From contig NZ_LR732707.1 in the NCBI RefSeq assembly GCF_902506555.1, positions 644,001 to 708,000 of the forward strand: 64,000 nt of DNA, in the 5' to 3' direction. This document shows positions 56,075 to 64,000 of this stretch, piece by piece. The translations under genes and the position numbers were made by a program. Under the pieces are notes generated by a model. The model was not told where the DNA came from. It worked only from the letters and a program-made list of their open reading frames with translations, and did not search any database. The stretch's first letter is position 1. Every line of letters starts with the position of its first letter. The DNA is from Sphingorhabdus sp. 109 (GTDB lineage: Bacteria; Pseudomonadota; Alphaproteobacteria; Sphingomonadales; Sphingomonadaceae).

Positions 56075-56527
56075 TCAGCTTAGAGCCGCCTTCACCAGGG
56101 CGCTGGCCTGGCTCATGTCGATTTCCGTGCCGTGGCGCTTTTTCAGTTCGCCCATCACCCGGCCCATGTCCTTCATGCTGTCGGCGCCGAGTTCGGTCTT
56201 GATTCCGGCGATCAGGGCGGCGGTTTCTTCCTCGCTCAGTTGCGCGGGGAGAAATTCCTCGATCACGGCGAGTTCCTGCTTCTCGGCAGCGGCGAGTTCG
56301 GTGCGTCCGCCGCTTTCGAACATGGCGATCGATTCGCGGCGCTGTTTGGCCATTTTCTGCAGGACATCGGTGACCATGGCGTCATCGTCCGCTGCGGCAT
56401 CCTTGGTGCGCAGCTCGATATCCTTGTCCTTGATCTTTGCCAATATGCTGCGGGTCGCGGCGGTGCGATCCTTGTCACCGGCCTTCATGGCGGCAATTTG
56501 CGCGGCTTTCACGGTCTCGCGAATCAT
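56075..56527 (-). CDS. yqeY: GatB/YqeY domain protein
   Basis: A 150-residue protein of the YqeY family, related to the tail domain of the amidotransferase subunit GatB; role unproven, possibly linked to tRNA-dependent reactions. The ATG at 56527 has GAGGAAAG upstream and gives MIRETVKAAQIAAMKAGDKD; an ATG 12 codons earlier is less likely. The C-terminal EEFLPAQLSEEE and GELKKRHGTEIDMSQAS are typical. It normally precedes dnaG and rpoD and is divergent from carA. Confidence 0.93.
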   Translation of the reverse strand: MIRETVKAAQIAAMKAGDKDRTAATRSILAKIKDKDIELRTKDAAADDDAMVTDVLQKMAKQRRESIAMFESGGRTELAAAEKQELAVIEEFLPAQLSEEETAALIAGIKTELGADSMKDMGRVMGELKKRHGTEIDMSQASALVKAALS

Positions 56528-56660
56528 GGCTTTCCTCATATTTTTGGAATAAGCTACCACCATAGCGGGAAGATAATATTTTTCATAGATTGTGACGCCA
56601 GAAATCTGGTTCTAGGTCCCGTGAAATTTTGCGCCTGTCACCGACCCGAAGGAACCGCCC

Positions 56661-57854
56661 ATGACCCATGCCCATAATCCCGCCGCTCCCGAGGGTGCAA
56701 CAGGGATATTGGTATTGGCCGATGGCACAATAATATGGGGACGCGGCTTTGGTGCGACCGGTTCTGCGGTTGGCGAAGTCTGCTTCAACACCGCGATGAC
56801 CGGCTATCAGGAAGTGATGACCGACCCCAGCTATGCCGGGCAGATCGTCACCTTCACCTTTCCCCATATCGGCAATGTCGGCACCAACGAGGAGGATATC
56901 GAGGCGGACAATCCGCATGCGCTGGGTTGTATCGTCCGCGAGGATATTACCGCACCGTCCAATTTCCGCGACCAGAAGCCGTTTGACCAGTGGATGGCCG
57001 AACAGGGCCGGATCGGCATTTCCGGTGTCGATACAAGGGCTTTGACCCGGCGAATCAGGGAGGCCGGCGCACCCAATGCGGTGATCGCTCATGATCCCGA
57101 AGGCCAGTTCGATATCGACGATTTGCTCGGCAAGGCGCGGGCCTGGTCGGGGCTGGAAGGCCTGGATCTGGCCAAGGAAGTAACCGGGCACCAGACGCAT
57201 TTGTGGGACAAGGGCGGAGCGTGGCGGCTCGGTCATGGCTATGCGCCATTGGAAGAATTGGAAGCATCTTCGACCCGTCCGCATGTTGTGGCGATTGATT
57301 ATGGCGCAAAGCGCAATATCTTCAGAAACCTTGTTAAGGCTGGCGCAAAAGTCACTGTAGTTCCTGCTGAAACTTCCTACGAAGATGTCATGGCTTTGAA
57401 ACCGGCGGGCGTGTTTCTGTCCAACGGCCCCGGCGATCCGGCGGCGACGGGCGTCTATGCGGTTCCGGTGATCCAGAAGCTGCTGGAAGCGGATGTACCC
57501 TTGTTCGGCATCTGCCTCGGCCACCAGATGCTCGCTCTCGCGGCGGGCGCCAAGACGGTCAAGATGCATCAGGGCCATCGCGGTGCCAATCACCCGGTGC
57601 AGCGGATCGGCGGCGGCTGGGCCGAGACCGAAGGGCTGGTCGAGATCACCAGCATGAACCACGGTTTTGCGGTGGACAGCGAGACGCTGCCCGACACTAT
57701 TCACGAAACCCACAAGAGCCTGTTCGACGGCAGCAATTGCGGCATCGAAATCATCGGCAAGCGCGCCTTTGGCGTTCAATATCACCCCGAAGCCAGCCCA
57801 GGGCCGCAGGACAGTTTTTATCTGTTCGAGAAATTTGTCGGGGGGTTGGAGTGA
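56661..57854 (+). CDS. carA: Carbamoyl-phosphate synthase small subunit
   Basis: Glutaminase subunit that supplies ammonia to CarB for arginine and pyrimidine synthesis. The 397 residues have the N-terminal CPSase small domain (VCFNTAMTGYQEVMTDPSYAGQ contains the hallmark) and a class I amidotransferase domain with the nucleophile in FGICLGHQML and His-Glu in GVQYHPEASPGP. AAGGA precedes the ATG. Its stop overlaps the RraB-like gene. It is separated from carB by two genes. Confidence 0.97.
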   Translation: MTHAHNPAAPEGATGILVLADGTIIWGRGFGATGSAVGEVCFNTAMTGYQEVMTDPSYAGQIVTFTFPHIGNVGTNEEDIEADNPHALGCIVREDITAPSNFRDQKPFDQWMAEQGRIGISGVDTRALTRRIREAGAPNAVIAHDPEGQFDIDDLLGKARAWSGLEGLDLAKEVTGHQTHLWDKGGAWRLGHGYAPLEELEASSTRPHVVAIDYGAKRNIFRNLVKAGAKVTVVPAETSYEDVMALKPAGVFLSNGPGDPAATGVYAVPVIQKLLEADVPLFGICLGHQMLALAAGAKTVKMHQGHRGANHPVQRIGGGWAETEGLVEITSMNHGFAVDSETLPDTIHETHKSLFDGSNCGIEIIGKRAFGVQYHPEASPGPQDSFYLFEKFVGGLE

Positions 57855-58231
57855 TGAGCGGACCAATCGACCCCGCCCATCTTGCCGAAGAATGGGCGAT
57901 TGATGACGAAATCCTGCAGAATATGGCAGCGGGTGGCGATTTGTCGCATGTTGTGCGCGAGATTAACGTGCAATTTGTCGGCGCGGTTGCCGATCTCAAC
58001 AAGCTGAAGAATGACGCGGCGAAATGGGGTTTTCGCTCGGCTCTGGTGTCCAACGAGGATGACGAGTGGGTGATCGAGCTGCAGATCGACCTCGACACCA
58101 AGCGCGACACGATCCGCGAACTGACCCGCAAATGCCTCGAGATCGAAAGCGAATATGATATCGACCATGACGGCTGGGGCTGCTTTGCCTGCAACGAAAA
58201 TGGCGAGATTTCTGACGAGAATCCGGCGTGA
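57854..58231 (+). CDS. rraB: RraB-family regulator of ribonuclease E
   Basis: A 125-residue acidic protein of the RraB/DUF695-like group, whose E. coli member binds and inhibits RNase E. Family character is seen in EEWAIDDEILQNMAAGGDLS, WGFRSALVSNEDDEWVIELQ and the final YDIDHDGWGCFACNE. The ATG overlaps the carA TGA by one base, implying coupled translation. The RNase E link is taken from the family, not shown here. Confidence 0.82.
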   Translation: MSGPIDPAHLAEEWAIDDEILQNMAAGGDLSHVVREINVQFVGAVADLNKLKNDAAKWGFRSALVSNEDDEWVIELQIDLDTKRDTIRELTRKCLEIESEYDIDHDGWGCFACNENGEISDENPA

Positions 58232-58340
58232 TGGGAAATGCCTTTAGGAATCTGGGGAAATACGGTGGCCCAGCAGATCATTGTTGGCAGAGTCAGTATC
58301 TTGGTTTCGAAGAAAATTGGAAAGTCGGAAGTGCTTTTTG

Positions 58341-58745
58341 ATGTTGGCAAATGAAAATCAAAAAGCGGTATTGCTGAGGCTGCACGACCAACTGGATGAA
58401 CTGAAAGCCGAACTGTCAGCTTCTGAAATTGCTGAAAGCTTTACGTCAAAGTTAGATCCCTTGGCCGTTGAAGATGCGCTTTCGTCGCTGGTCAATTCCG
58501 GTTTGGTATTAACTGTTCAAAATTCTCCCACTCACTATCGGGTTAGTCGAGCTGGAATCACTGAGGTTGAAAATACTCACTCGATTTCCACAACGACAAA
58601 CCCAAGCACCGGTATCGTGCACCGGTCGTATTCCGAACGTCAGCACCCTTCAGGCTACCAGTCGAGCATCAACTGGCAGATGTGGGGTGTCATTTTGACT
58701 GCTGTTGCTATTTTTGTAACGATTTTAATCGCGGTGATATTTTAA
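58341..58745 (+). CDS. Winged-helix-like protein with C-terminal membrane anchor, unrecognised
   Basis: A 134-residue frame from the ATG at 58341. Residues 8-75 look like a winged helix ([17 protein letters not shown], then [18 protein letters not shown] and [12 protein letters not shown]). A polar Ser/Thr-rich linker follows, and a single C-terminal hydrophobic helix ([21 protein letters not shown]) ends the protein, a tail-anchor layout. The base composition is more AT-rich by eye than its neighbours, suggesting later arrival. The TAA overlaps the carB ATG by one base (TAATG). Confidence 0.6.
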   Translation: MLANENQKAVLLRLHDQLDELKAELSASEIAESFTSKLDPLAVEDALSSLVNSGLVLTVQNSPTHYRVSRAGITEVENTHSISTTTNPSTGIVHRSYSERQHPSGYQSSINWQMWGVILTAVAIFVTILIAVIF

Positions 58746-61700
58746 TGCCCAAAAGAACTGACATAAAATCCATCCTCATCATTGGCGCTGGCCCGATCAT
58801 TATCGGTCAGGCCTGCGAGTTTGATTACTCCGGCACGCAGGCGTGCAAGGCGCTGAAGGAAGAGGGATACCGGATCATCCTGGTCAACTCCAACCCGGCG
58901 ACGATCATGACCGATCCGGAAATGGCCGACGCGACCTATATCGAGCCGATTACGCCGGAGATCGTCGAGAAGATCATCGAAAAGGAACGGCCGGATGCGA
59001 TCCTGCCCACGATGGGCGGGCAAACGGCGCTGAACACGGCGCTTTCGCTCAACAAGATGGGCGTGCTGGCAAAATATGGCGTCGAGATGATCGGCGCCGA
59101 TGCCGAAGCCATCGACAAGGCCGAGGACCGCGAGAAGTTCAAGGACGCGATGGACAAGATCGGGCTGGAAAGCCCGCGCAGCGCCGTGGCGCATAGCGAA
59201 GAACAGGCGATGGAAATTCTCGAGGATATCGGTCTGCCGGCGATTATGCGGCCCAGCTTCACCATGGGCGGCACCGGTGGCGGCGTGGCCTATAACCGGG
59301 AGGAATTCGTCCATTATGTGCGGACTTCGCTGGAAGCCTCGCCGACCAACGAGGTGCTGATTGATGAATCGCTGATCGGCTGGAAAGAATATGAGATGGA
59401 GGTCGTTCGCGACCGCGCCGACAATTGCATCATCATCTGCTCGATCGAGAATGTCGATCCGATGGGCGTGCACACCGGCGACAGCATCACCGTGGCCCCG
59501 GCGCTGACCCTGACCGACAAGGAATATCAGATCATGCGCAACGCCAGCATCGCGGTGCTGCGTGAAATCGGCGTCGAAACGGGCGGTTCCAACGTCCAGT
59601 TCGCGGTCAATCCGAAGGACGGCCGGCTCGTGGTTATCGAGATGAACCCGCGCGTGTCGCGGTCCTCGGCGCTGGCGTCCAAGGCGACCGGCTTCCCGAT
59701 TGCCAGCGTCGCCGCGAAACTGGCGGTCGGCTATACGCTCGACGAGATTGACAATGACATTACCGGCGCCACCCCCGCGTCCTTCGAGCCGACGATCGAC
59801 TATATCGTCACCAAGATTCCGCGCTTTGCCTTTGAAAAGTTCAAGGGTGCGGAGCCATTGCTGTCCACCGCGATGAAGTCGGTCGGCGAAGTCATGGCGA
59901 TCGGCCGGAATATCCACGAATCGATGCAGAAAGCGCTGCGCGGTCTGGAAACCGGACTTGACGGTTTCAACCGGGTGCAGGATCTGATCGGCGCGCCGCG
60001 GGAAGATATTGCTGCGGCCTTGGCGCTGGCGACACCGGACCGGATATTGGTTGCCGCCCAGGCGATGCGCGAAGGTTTTTCCAACCAGGAGATCCACGAT
60101 ATCGCCGGTTTCGATCCCTGGTTCCTGTCGCGGATCCGCGAAATCATCGATGCCGAGCAGGCGATCATGGACAATGGTCTGCCCAATGATGCGCAGGGCA
60201 TGCGCAAGCTGAAATCCATGGGCTTTTCCGACGAGCGGCTGGCCAAGCTGGCGATCGATTCGGTTCATGTTGCCGGCGGCACCGGACGCGCCGTCGCCGA
60301 AGGCCACGGCCTGGTCCATGACGCGCTGGCCGCGATGGCGGGCGCGACCACCGAAGCCGAAGTCCGGGCCTTGCGGCACAAGCTGGGCGTCCGTCCGGTG
60401 TTCAAGCGGATCGATACCTGCGCGGCGGAATTCGAGGCAAAGACGCCCTATATGTATTCCTCATACGAAGCGCCGATTTTCGGGGAACCGGAATGCGAGG
60501 CGCAGCCGTCTGACCGCAAGAAAATCGTCATTCTCGGCGGCGGTCCGAACCGGATCGGGCAGGGGATCGAGTTCGACTATTGCTGCTGCCACGCCTGTTT
60601 CGCGCTGTCGGACGCCGGTTTCGAGACGATCATGGTCAACTGCAACCCGGAAACCGTCTCCACCGACTATGACACATCCGACCGGCTTTACTTCGAGCCG
60701 CTGACCGCCGAAGATGTGCTGGAAATCCTGCACGTCGAGCAACAGTCGGGCGAACTGGTCGGCGTGGTCGTGCAATTTGGCGGACAGACGCCGCTGAAAC
60801 TGGCGCAGGCGCTGGAGGACGCGGGTATTCCGATTCTCGGCACCTCGCCGGATGCCATCGATTTGGCCGAGGATCGTGAGCGTTTTGCCCGGCTGGTCAA
60901 CAAGCTGAAACTGAAACAGCCGGAAAACGGTATGGCCCGGACCCGCGACGAAGCGGTGAAGATTGCCGAGCGCATCGGCTATCCGGTGCTGATCCGGCCG
61001 AGCTTCGTGCTCGGCGGACGGGCGATGGAGATCGTCGACGGTCCGGCGCAGCTGGAAGATTATATCAACACGGCGGTGCAGGTGTCGGGCGATCAGCCGG
61101 TGCTGGTCGACCAGTATCTGCGCGACGCGGTCGAAGTCGATGTCGATGCGATCTGCGATGGTGACCAGGTGGTGGTCTGCGGCGTGCTGCAGCATATCGA
61201 AGAGGCCGGCGTGCATTCGGGTGACAGCGCCTGTACGATCCCGCCGTACAGCCTGCCCGACGATATTATCGCCGAAATGGAGCGGCAGACCGAGGCGCTG
61301 GCTTTCGGCCTGAAAGTCCGCGGCCTGATGAATATCCAGTTCGCGGTCAAGGATGGCGAAGTCTATCTGATCGAGGTCAACCCACGGGCCAGCCGGACCG
61401 TGCCCTTTGTCGCCAAGGCGATTGGCGTGCCGATTGCCAGAATCGCGTCCCGCGTGATGGCCGGAGAGAAGCTGAAAGATTTGCCGACAATTGACCGGCA
61501 TATCGACTATATCGCGGTCAAGGAGGCGGTCTTCCCGTTCAACCGTTTCCCCGGCATTGATCCGGTGCTGTCGCCGGAAATGAAATCGACCGGCGAAGTG
61601 ATGGGCATTGACCAGAGCTTTCCGATTGCCTTTGCCAAGTCGCAGCTTGGTGCCAATACGCGGCTGCCCGATAGCGGCACGATCTTCATCTCGGTCAAGG

Positions 61701-62080
61701 AAACCGACAAGAAGGTCATCGTACCGGCGGCGCGTCTGGCCGAAAAGCTGGGCTTCAAGCTGATCGCAACGTCGGGAACGGCGGCCTATCTGGCGGAGCG
61801 CGGGATCGCGGTGGAGAAGGTCAATAAGGTGGCCGAGGGCCGCCCGCATATTGTCGACCGGATCAAGGATGGGGATATCAACCTGATCTTCAACACGACC
61901 GAAGGCTGGCAGTCGACCAAGGACTCCAAATCGATTCGGGCGGCGGCGCTGGTTGGCAAGATTCCGATCTATACAACCGCGACCGCGAGCAATGCGGTAA
62001 TGCAGGCGATCGAGGCTTTGCGTGACGAGACTCTTGAAGTTCGCGCGTTACAGTCCTATTACAAGGCTTCGCAGACTTAA
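58745..62080 (+). CDS. carB: Carbamoyl-phosphate synthase large subunit
   Basis: Synthesises carbamoyl phosphate from bicarbonate, ammonia and two ATP. The ATG at 58745 gives 1111 residues, slightly longer than the E. coli enzyme. Two homologous ATP-grasp halves are visible: [19 protein letters not shown] near the N-terminus and [19 protein letters not shown] in the second half. Each has its metal-site block ([19 protein letters not shown] and [19 protein letters not shown]). The C-terminal allosteric domain ([21 protein letters not shown]) follows. Confidence 0.98.
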   Translation: MPKRTDIKSILIIGAGPIIIGQACEFDYSGTQACKALKEEGYRIILVNSNPATIMTDPEMADATYIEPITPEIVEKIIEKERPDAILPTMGGQTALNTALSLNKMGVLAKYGVEMIGADAEAIDKAEDREKFKDAMDKIGLESPRSAVAHSEEQAMEILEDIGLPAIMRPSFTMGGTGGGVAYNREEFVHYVRTSLEASPTNEVLIDESLIGWKEYEMEVVRDRADNCIIICSIENVDPMGVHTGDSITVAPALTLTDKEYQIMRNASIAVLREIGVETGGSNVQFAVNPKDGRLVVIEMNPRVSRSSALASKATGFPIASVAAKLAVGYTLDEIDNDITGATPASFEPTIDYIVTKIPRFAFEKFKGAEPLLSTAMKSVGEVMAIGRNIHESMQKALRGLETGLDGFNRVQDLIGAPREDIAAALALATPDRILVAAQAMREGFSNQEIHDIAGFDPWFLSRIREIIDAEQAIMDNGLPNDAQGMRKLKSMGFSDERLAKLAIDSVHVAGGTGRAVAEGHGLVHDALAAMAGATTEAEVRALRHKLGVRPVFKRIDTCAAEFEAKTPYMYSSYEAPIFGEPECEAQPSDRKKIVILGGGPNRIGQGIEFDYCCCHACFALSDAGFETIMVNCNPETVSTDYDTSDRLYFEPLTAEDVLEILHVEQQSGELVGVVVQFGGQTPLKLAQALEDAGIPILGTSPDAIDLAEDRERFARLVNKLKLKQPENGMARTRDEAVKIAERIGYPVLIRPSFVLGGRAMEIVDGPAQLEDYINTAVQVSGDQPVLVDQYLRDAVEVDVDAICDGDQVVVCGVLQHIEEAGVHSGDSACTIPPYSLPDDIIAEMERQTEALAFGLKVRGLMNIQFAVKDGEVYLIEVNPRASRTVPFVAKAIGVPIARIASRVMAGEKLKDLPTIDRHIDYIAVKEAVFPFNRFPGIDPVLSPEMKSTGEVMGIDQSFPIAFAKSQLGANTRLPDSGTIFISVKETDKKVIVPAARLAEKLGFKLIATSGTAAYLAERGIAVEKVNKVAEGRPHIVDRIKDGDINLIFNTTEGWQSTKDSKSIRAAALVGKIPIYTTATASNAVMQAIEALRDETLEVRALQSYYKASQT

Positions 62081-62104
62081 TTTTCCGACATTTCGTCACA
62101 CTGC

Positions 62105-62143
62105 GGGCGCTTCTCCGGGGAGGGGCGCCGGAAAACTGTTTTT
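62105..62143 (+). terminator. Possible terminator after carB
   Basis: GGGCGCTTCTCC and GGAGGGGCGCC (62105-62129) form an imperfect GC-rich stem, and a short TTTTT tract follows at about 62139. The T run is ten bases from the stem, so this may be a weak or partial terminator between carB and greA. Confidence 0.4.
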
Positions 62144-62194
62144 GACGCTGCACGGCAGAAATCGGCAGCGTATCAGTAAGGAAAGGCCAATCTA

Positions 62195-62668
62195 ATGGCT
62201 GTTGAAAAAGTACCAATGCTCGTTGAAGGCCACGCCAAGATGGAGGCCGAACTGAAGGCGCTGAAGGCTGAACGGCCGGTCATCGTCGACGCGATCGAGA
62301 CCGCGCGGGCGCATGGTGATCTTTCTGAAAATGCCGAATATCACGCGGCCAAGGAACGGCAGGGCCAGGTCGAGGCAACGATCAGCGATCTCGAGGACAA
62401 GCTCTCCCGCGCGCAGATCATCGATCCCAAGACCCTGTCTGGTGACAAGGCGGTGTTCGGCGCGACGCTGACCCTGCTCGACGAGGACGACAAGCCTGTG
62501 AAATACCAGCTGGTCGGTCAGGCGGAAGCCGATGCCAAAGCCGGCAAAATCAGCTATAACTCGCCAATCGGCCGCGCCCTGATCGGCCGCAGCGTCGGTG
62601 ACGAAATCGAGGTGACGGTGCCGGCGGGCGACAAATATTTCCTGCTCGACAAGATCGAGTTCATCTAG
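62195..62668 (+). CDS. greA: Transcription elongation factor GreA
   Basis: Rescues backtracked RNA polymerase by stimulating transcript cleavage. The 157 residues have the N-terminal coiled coil with [19 protein letters not shown], whose acidic tip reaches the active site, and the C-terminal FKBP-like domain ([20 protein letters not shown]). AAGGAAAGG precedes the ATG. It lies 5 bp before the rhomboid gene. Confidence 0.97.
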   Translation: MAVEKVPMLVEGHAKMEAELKALKAERPVIVDAIETARAHGDLSENAEYHAAKERQGQVEATISDLEDKLSRAQIIDPKTLSGDKAVFGATLTLLDEDDKPVKYQLVGQAEADAKAGKISYNSPIGRALIGRSVGDEIEVTVPAGDKYFLLDKIEFI

Positions 62669-62673
62669 ACCAG

Positions 62674-63315
62674 ATGCAAATTCCGGCGGGAAAACTGACC
62701 AACTGGCTGATCATCGCCAATGTCGTGATCTTCCTGTTGGTCTGGGTTTTCGGCTGGCAGCAGGAGGCGTTCCTGCGCGGCGGCATGTTTCCGGTCCGGT
62801 TCAGCGGCGATTCTCTGGATCTTGCCGCCTATGGCTGGATGGTGCCGGCTTGGCTGACACCCTTGTCATCGGCCTTCCTGCACAGCGGCCTGCTGCATCT
62901 CAGCTTCAACATGCTGATGCTGCTGTTCTGCGGGCGCTTTGTCGAACAGGCGATGGGCGTGCAGCTAACGGCGCTGATCTATGTGGCCGGTGCCTATGCG
63001 GCGGCCTTCGCGCAATATGCAGTCGACAGCGATTCGCTGGTCCCGATGGTGGGCGCAAGCGGCGCTATTTCTGCTCTGCTCGGTTCCTATGCGCTGTTGT
63101 TTGCGCGCAACCGGGTTGATCCGGTCGGCCCGATCCCGGGCCATATTGTCCGCATTGTCTGGCTGACGCTGGCCTGGGTCGGTATTCAGTTGATGATCGG
63201 GGTCGCGGCCAGCGGCGGCTTGCAGGGGATCGCGATCTTCGCGCATATCGGCGGATTTGTTGCCGGTCTTCTGCTGACCAGACCGTTGCTCAGGTGGCGT
63301 TTTCGTAACGCCTAG
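62674..63315 (+). CDS. Rhomboid family intramembrane serine protease
   Basis: A 213-residue protein with about six membrane helices. The catalytic dyad is visible: Ser in VGASGAISALLG and His in AHIGGFVAGLLL. The L1-region/helix-2 motif HSGLLHLSFNMLMLLFCGR is also typical. The start at 62674 lies 5 bp after greA, so the genes are probably co-transcribed. Substrates are unknown. The stop shares CTAG with the convergent DUF4170 gene. Confidence 0.92.
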   Translation: MQIPAGKLTNWLIIANVVIFLLVWVFGWQQEAFLRGGMFPVRFSGDSLDLAAYGWMVPAWLTPLSSAFLHSGLLHLSFNMLMLLFCGRFVEQAMGVQLTALIYVAGAYAAAFAQYAVDSDSLVPMVGASGAISALLGSYALLFARNRVDPVGPIPGHIVRIVWLTLAWVGIQLMIGVAASGGLQGIAIFAHIGGFVAGLLLTRPLLRWRFRNA

Positions 63316-63566
63316 TCTTGCGCAGGCGTCTGGTCTTCCAGCGGAACATCCGGCTCAAGCAGCTTGTGCAGGTGGACGACAACATATTTCATTTCGGCGT
63401 CATCGACCGTCATCTGGGCCTTTGAACGCCAGGCGTCCTCAGCTTCGTCATAGTCGGGATAGACGCCGACCAGATCGATCTTGTCGAGATTGACAAATTC
63501 CAGACCGCGCGGATCCTTGACCCGTCCGCCCATGACCAGATGCATTTTGCTGCGTTGCTCTTTCAT
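63312..63566 (-). CDS. DUF4170 protein
   Basis: An 84-residue acidic protein starting MKEQRSKMHLVMGGRVKDP. The blocks VNLDKIDLVGVYPDYDEA, AEDAWRSKAQMTVDDAE and YVVVHLHKLL match the alphaproteobacterial DUF4170 family; function unknown. The ATG overlaps the stop of the upstream gene by 4 bp (ATGA). Another in-frame ATG lies eight codons in. Confidence 0.82.
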   Translation of the reverse strand: MKEQRSKMHLVMGGRVKDPRGLEFVNLDKIDLVGVYPDYDEAEDAWRSKAQMTVDDAEMKYVVVHLHKLLEPDVPLEDQTPAQD

Positions 63567-63994
63567 TTCTTGCCCTGATGTTCTTCTTTTACCGCATCCT
63601 GTGCCGCGGCCATCGCGGTCTTAGCAGCCTCGATCGCTTTGCCAAACATATCTTTGAACTGTTCGCGCATATTGTCATTGGTCAGGCCCATCTCGCTGAT
63701 CTGGTCGCGGCTGGCATCCTTGGCTGCTTCATAGGCGGTTTTCGCGGTTTCGTTGATCTTGCGTCCGGCGGCGCCGACATATTTGCCTTCGGCCTTGCTC
63801 TTGGGCAGCAGCGCGCCGATCAGGACGCCAAGCGCTGCACCACCCGCGACAATCGCCAGCGGGCTGTTGGTGATCGTTTCTTCCGATTTGGCGGCGGCCT
63901 TCTTGGCGACATCCTTGGTCGCTGCCACGCGTTCGGCCGCTTTCTCGCGGCCTTCGCCGAGCAGTGCCGCGGCCCGGGCCTTGCTTTCAGACAT
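63563..63994 (-). CDS. DUF883/YqjD-like membrane-anchored helical protein
   Basis: A 143-residue protein rich in Ala, Lys and Glu. A charged helical N-terminus (KAAERVAATKDVAKKAAAK) leads to one short hydrophobic helix (LAIVAGGAALGVLIGALLP), then a long amphipathic helix with repeated KTAYEAAKDA-type heptads. This layout recalls ElaB/YqjD-type proteins that tether ribosomes to the membrane, but the helix order differs, so the family is tentative. Coupled to DUF4170. Confidence 0.65.
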   Translation of the reverse strand: MSESKARAAALLGEGREKAAERVAATKDVAKKAAAKSEETITNSPLAIVAGGAALGVLIGALLPKSKAEGKYVGAAGRKINETAKTAYEAAKDASRDQISEMGLTNDNMREQFKDMFGKAIEAAKTAMAAAQDAVKEEHQGKK

Positions 63995-64000
63995 TTTCTC

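Overview
The window comes from an alphaproteobacterium, most likely a Sphingomonadales (sphingomonad-like) genome. The reasoning is by recognised proteins, not by a search. It carries a DivL-type kinase with tyrosine at the phosphoacceptor position, AddAB rather than RecBCD, the AmgK-MurU pair, DUF4170, SdhE and a ROSE-like heat sensor on hsp20. It also has an alphaproteobacterial LexA-type box (GTTC-N7-GTTC) and compact operons with overlapping start and stop codons. Almost everything is core chromosome; no phage, plasmid or CRISPR genes are visible.

Layout. 1-2.7 kb: pyrG and a Crp-type regulator with a consensus CRP operator in front of it. 2.7-3.8 kb: back-to-back terminators, hsp20 on the minus strand with an RpoH-type promoter and ROSE-like leader, then a spacer with a perfect 20-bp palindrome. 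3.8-11.6 kb: lolC-lolD, glutathione peroxidase, dnaE and an acyl-CoA ligase. 11.6-13.3 kb (minus): moaB-like gene and a radical SAM gene with a LexA-type box. 13.4-24.7 kb: one long overlapping run divL-tsaE-amgK-murU-addB-addA-trxA, joining cell-cycle signalling, tRNA modification, peptidoglycan recycling and double-strand break repair. 24.7-30.8 kb: inositol monophosphatase family gene and argJ (minus), a small exported protein, secA and a TauE-type permease.

30.8-33.7 kb is the one clearly accessory region. It holds a 5'-truncated Rhs core with a C-terminal tip, an adjacent small candidate immunity gene, remnants of further small membrane-protein genes, a repeated downstream 'tail' sequence, and a family of short inverted-repeat elements (one is 245 bp with perfect 28-bp ends).

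33.7-51.6 kb: GGDEF protein, tRNA-Asn, nadK-moaA, a degenerate-GGDEF/EAL protein, mfd-sdhE, recG, PilZ, tyrS, DOMON-like protein, NamZ-type muramidase, and a VWA/MoxR pair. 51.7-56.5 kb (minus): the yqeY-dnaG-rpoD macromolecular-synthesis group, interrupted by a DUF559 gene bounded by perfect 38-bp inverted repeats; the repeat now supplies the apparent ribosome-binding site of dnaG. 56.6-62.7 kb: carA, an RraB-like gene, a wHTH/tail-anchored protein, carB and greA. 62.7-64 kb: rhomboid protease, DUF4170 and a DUF883-like protein.

Four of the seven convergent protein-coding pairs share the same four bases (CTAG or TTAA) as overlapping stop codons, an arrangement worth testing across the genome.
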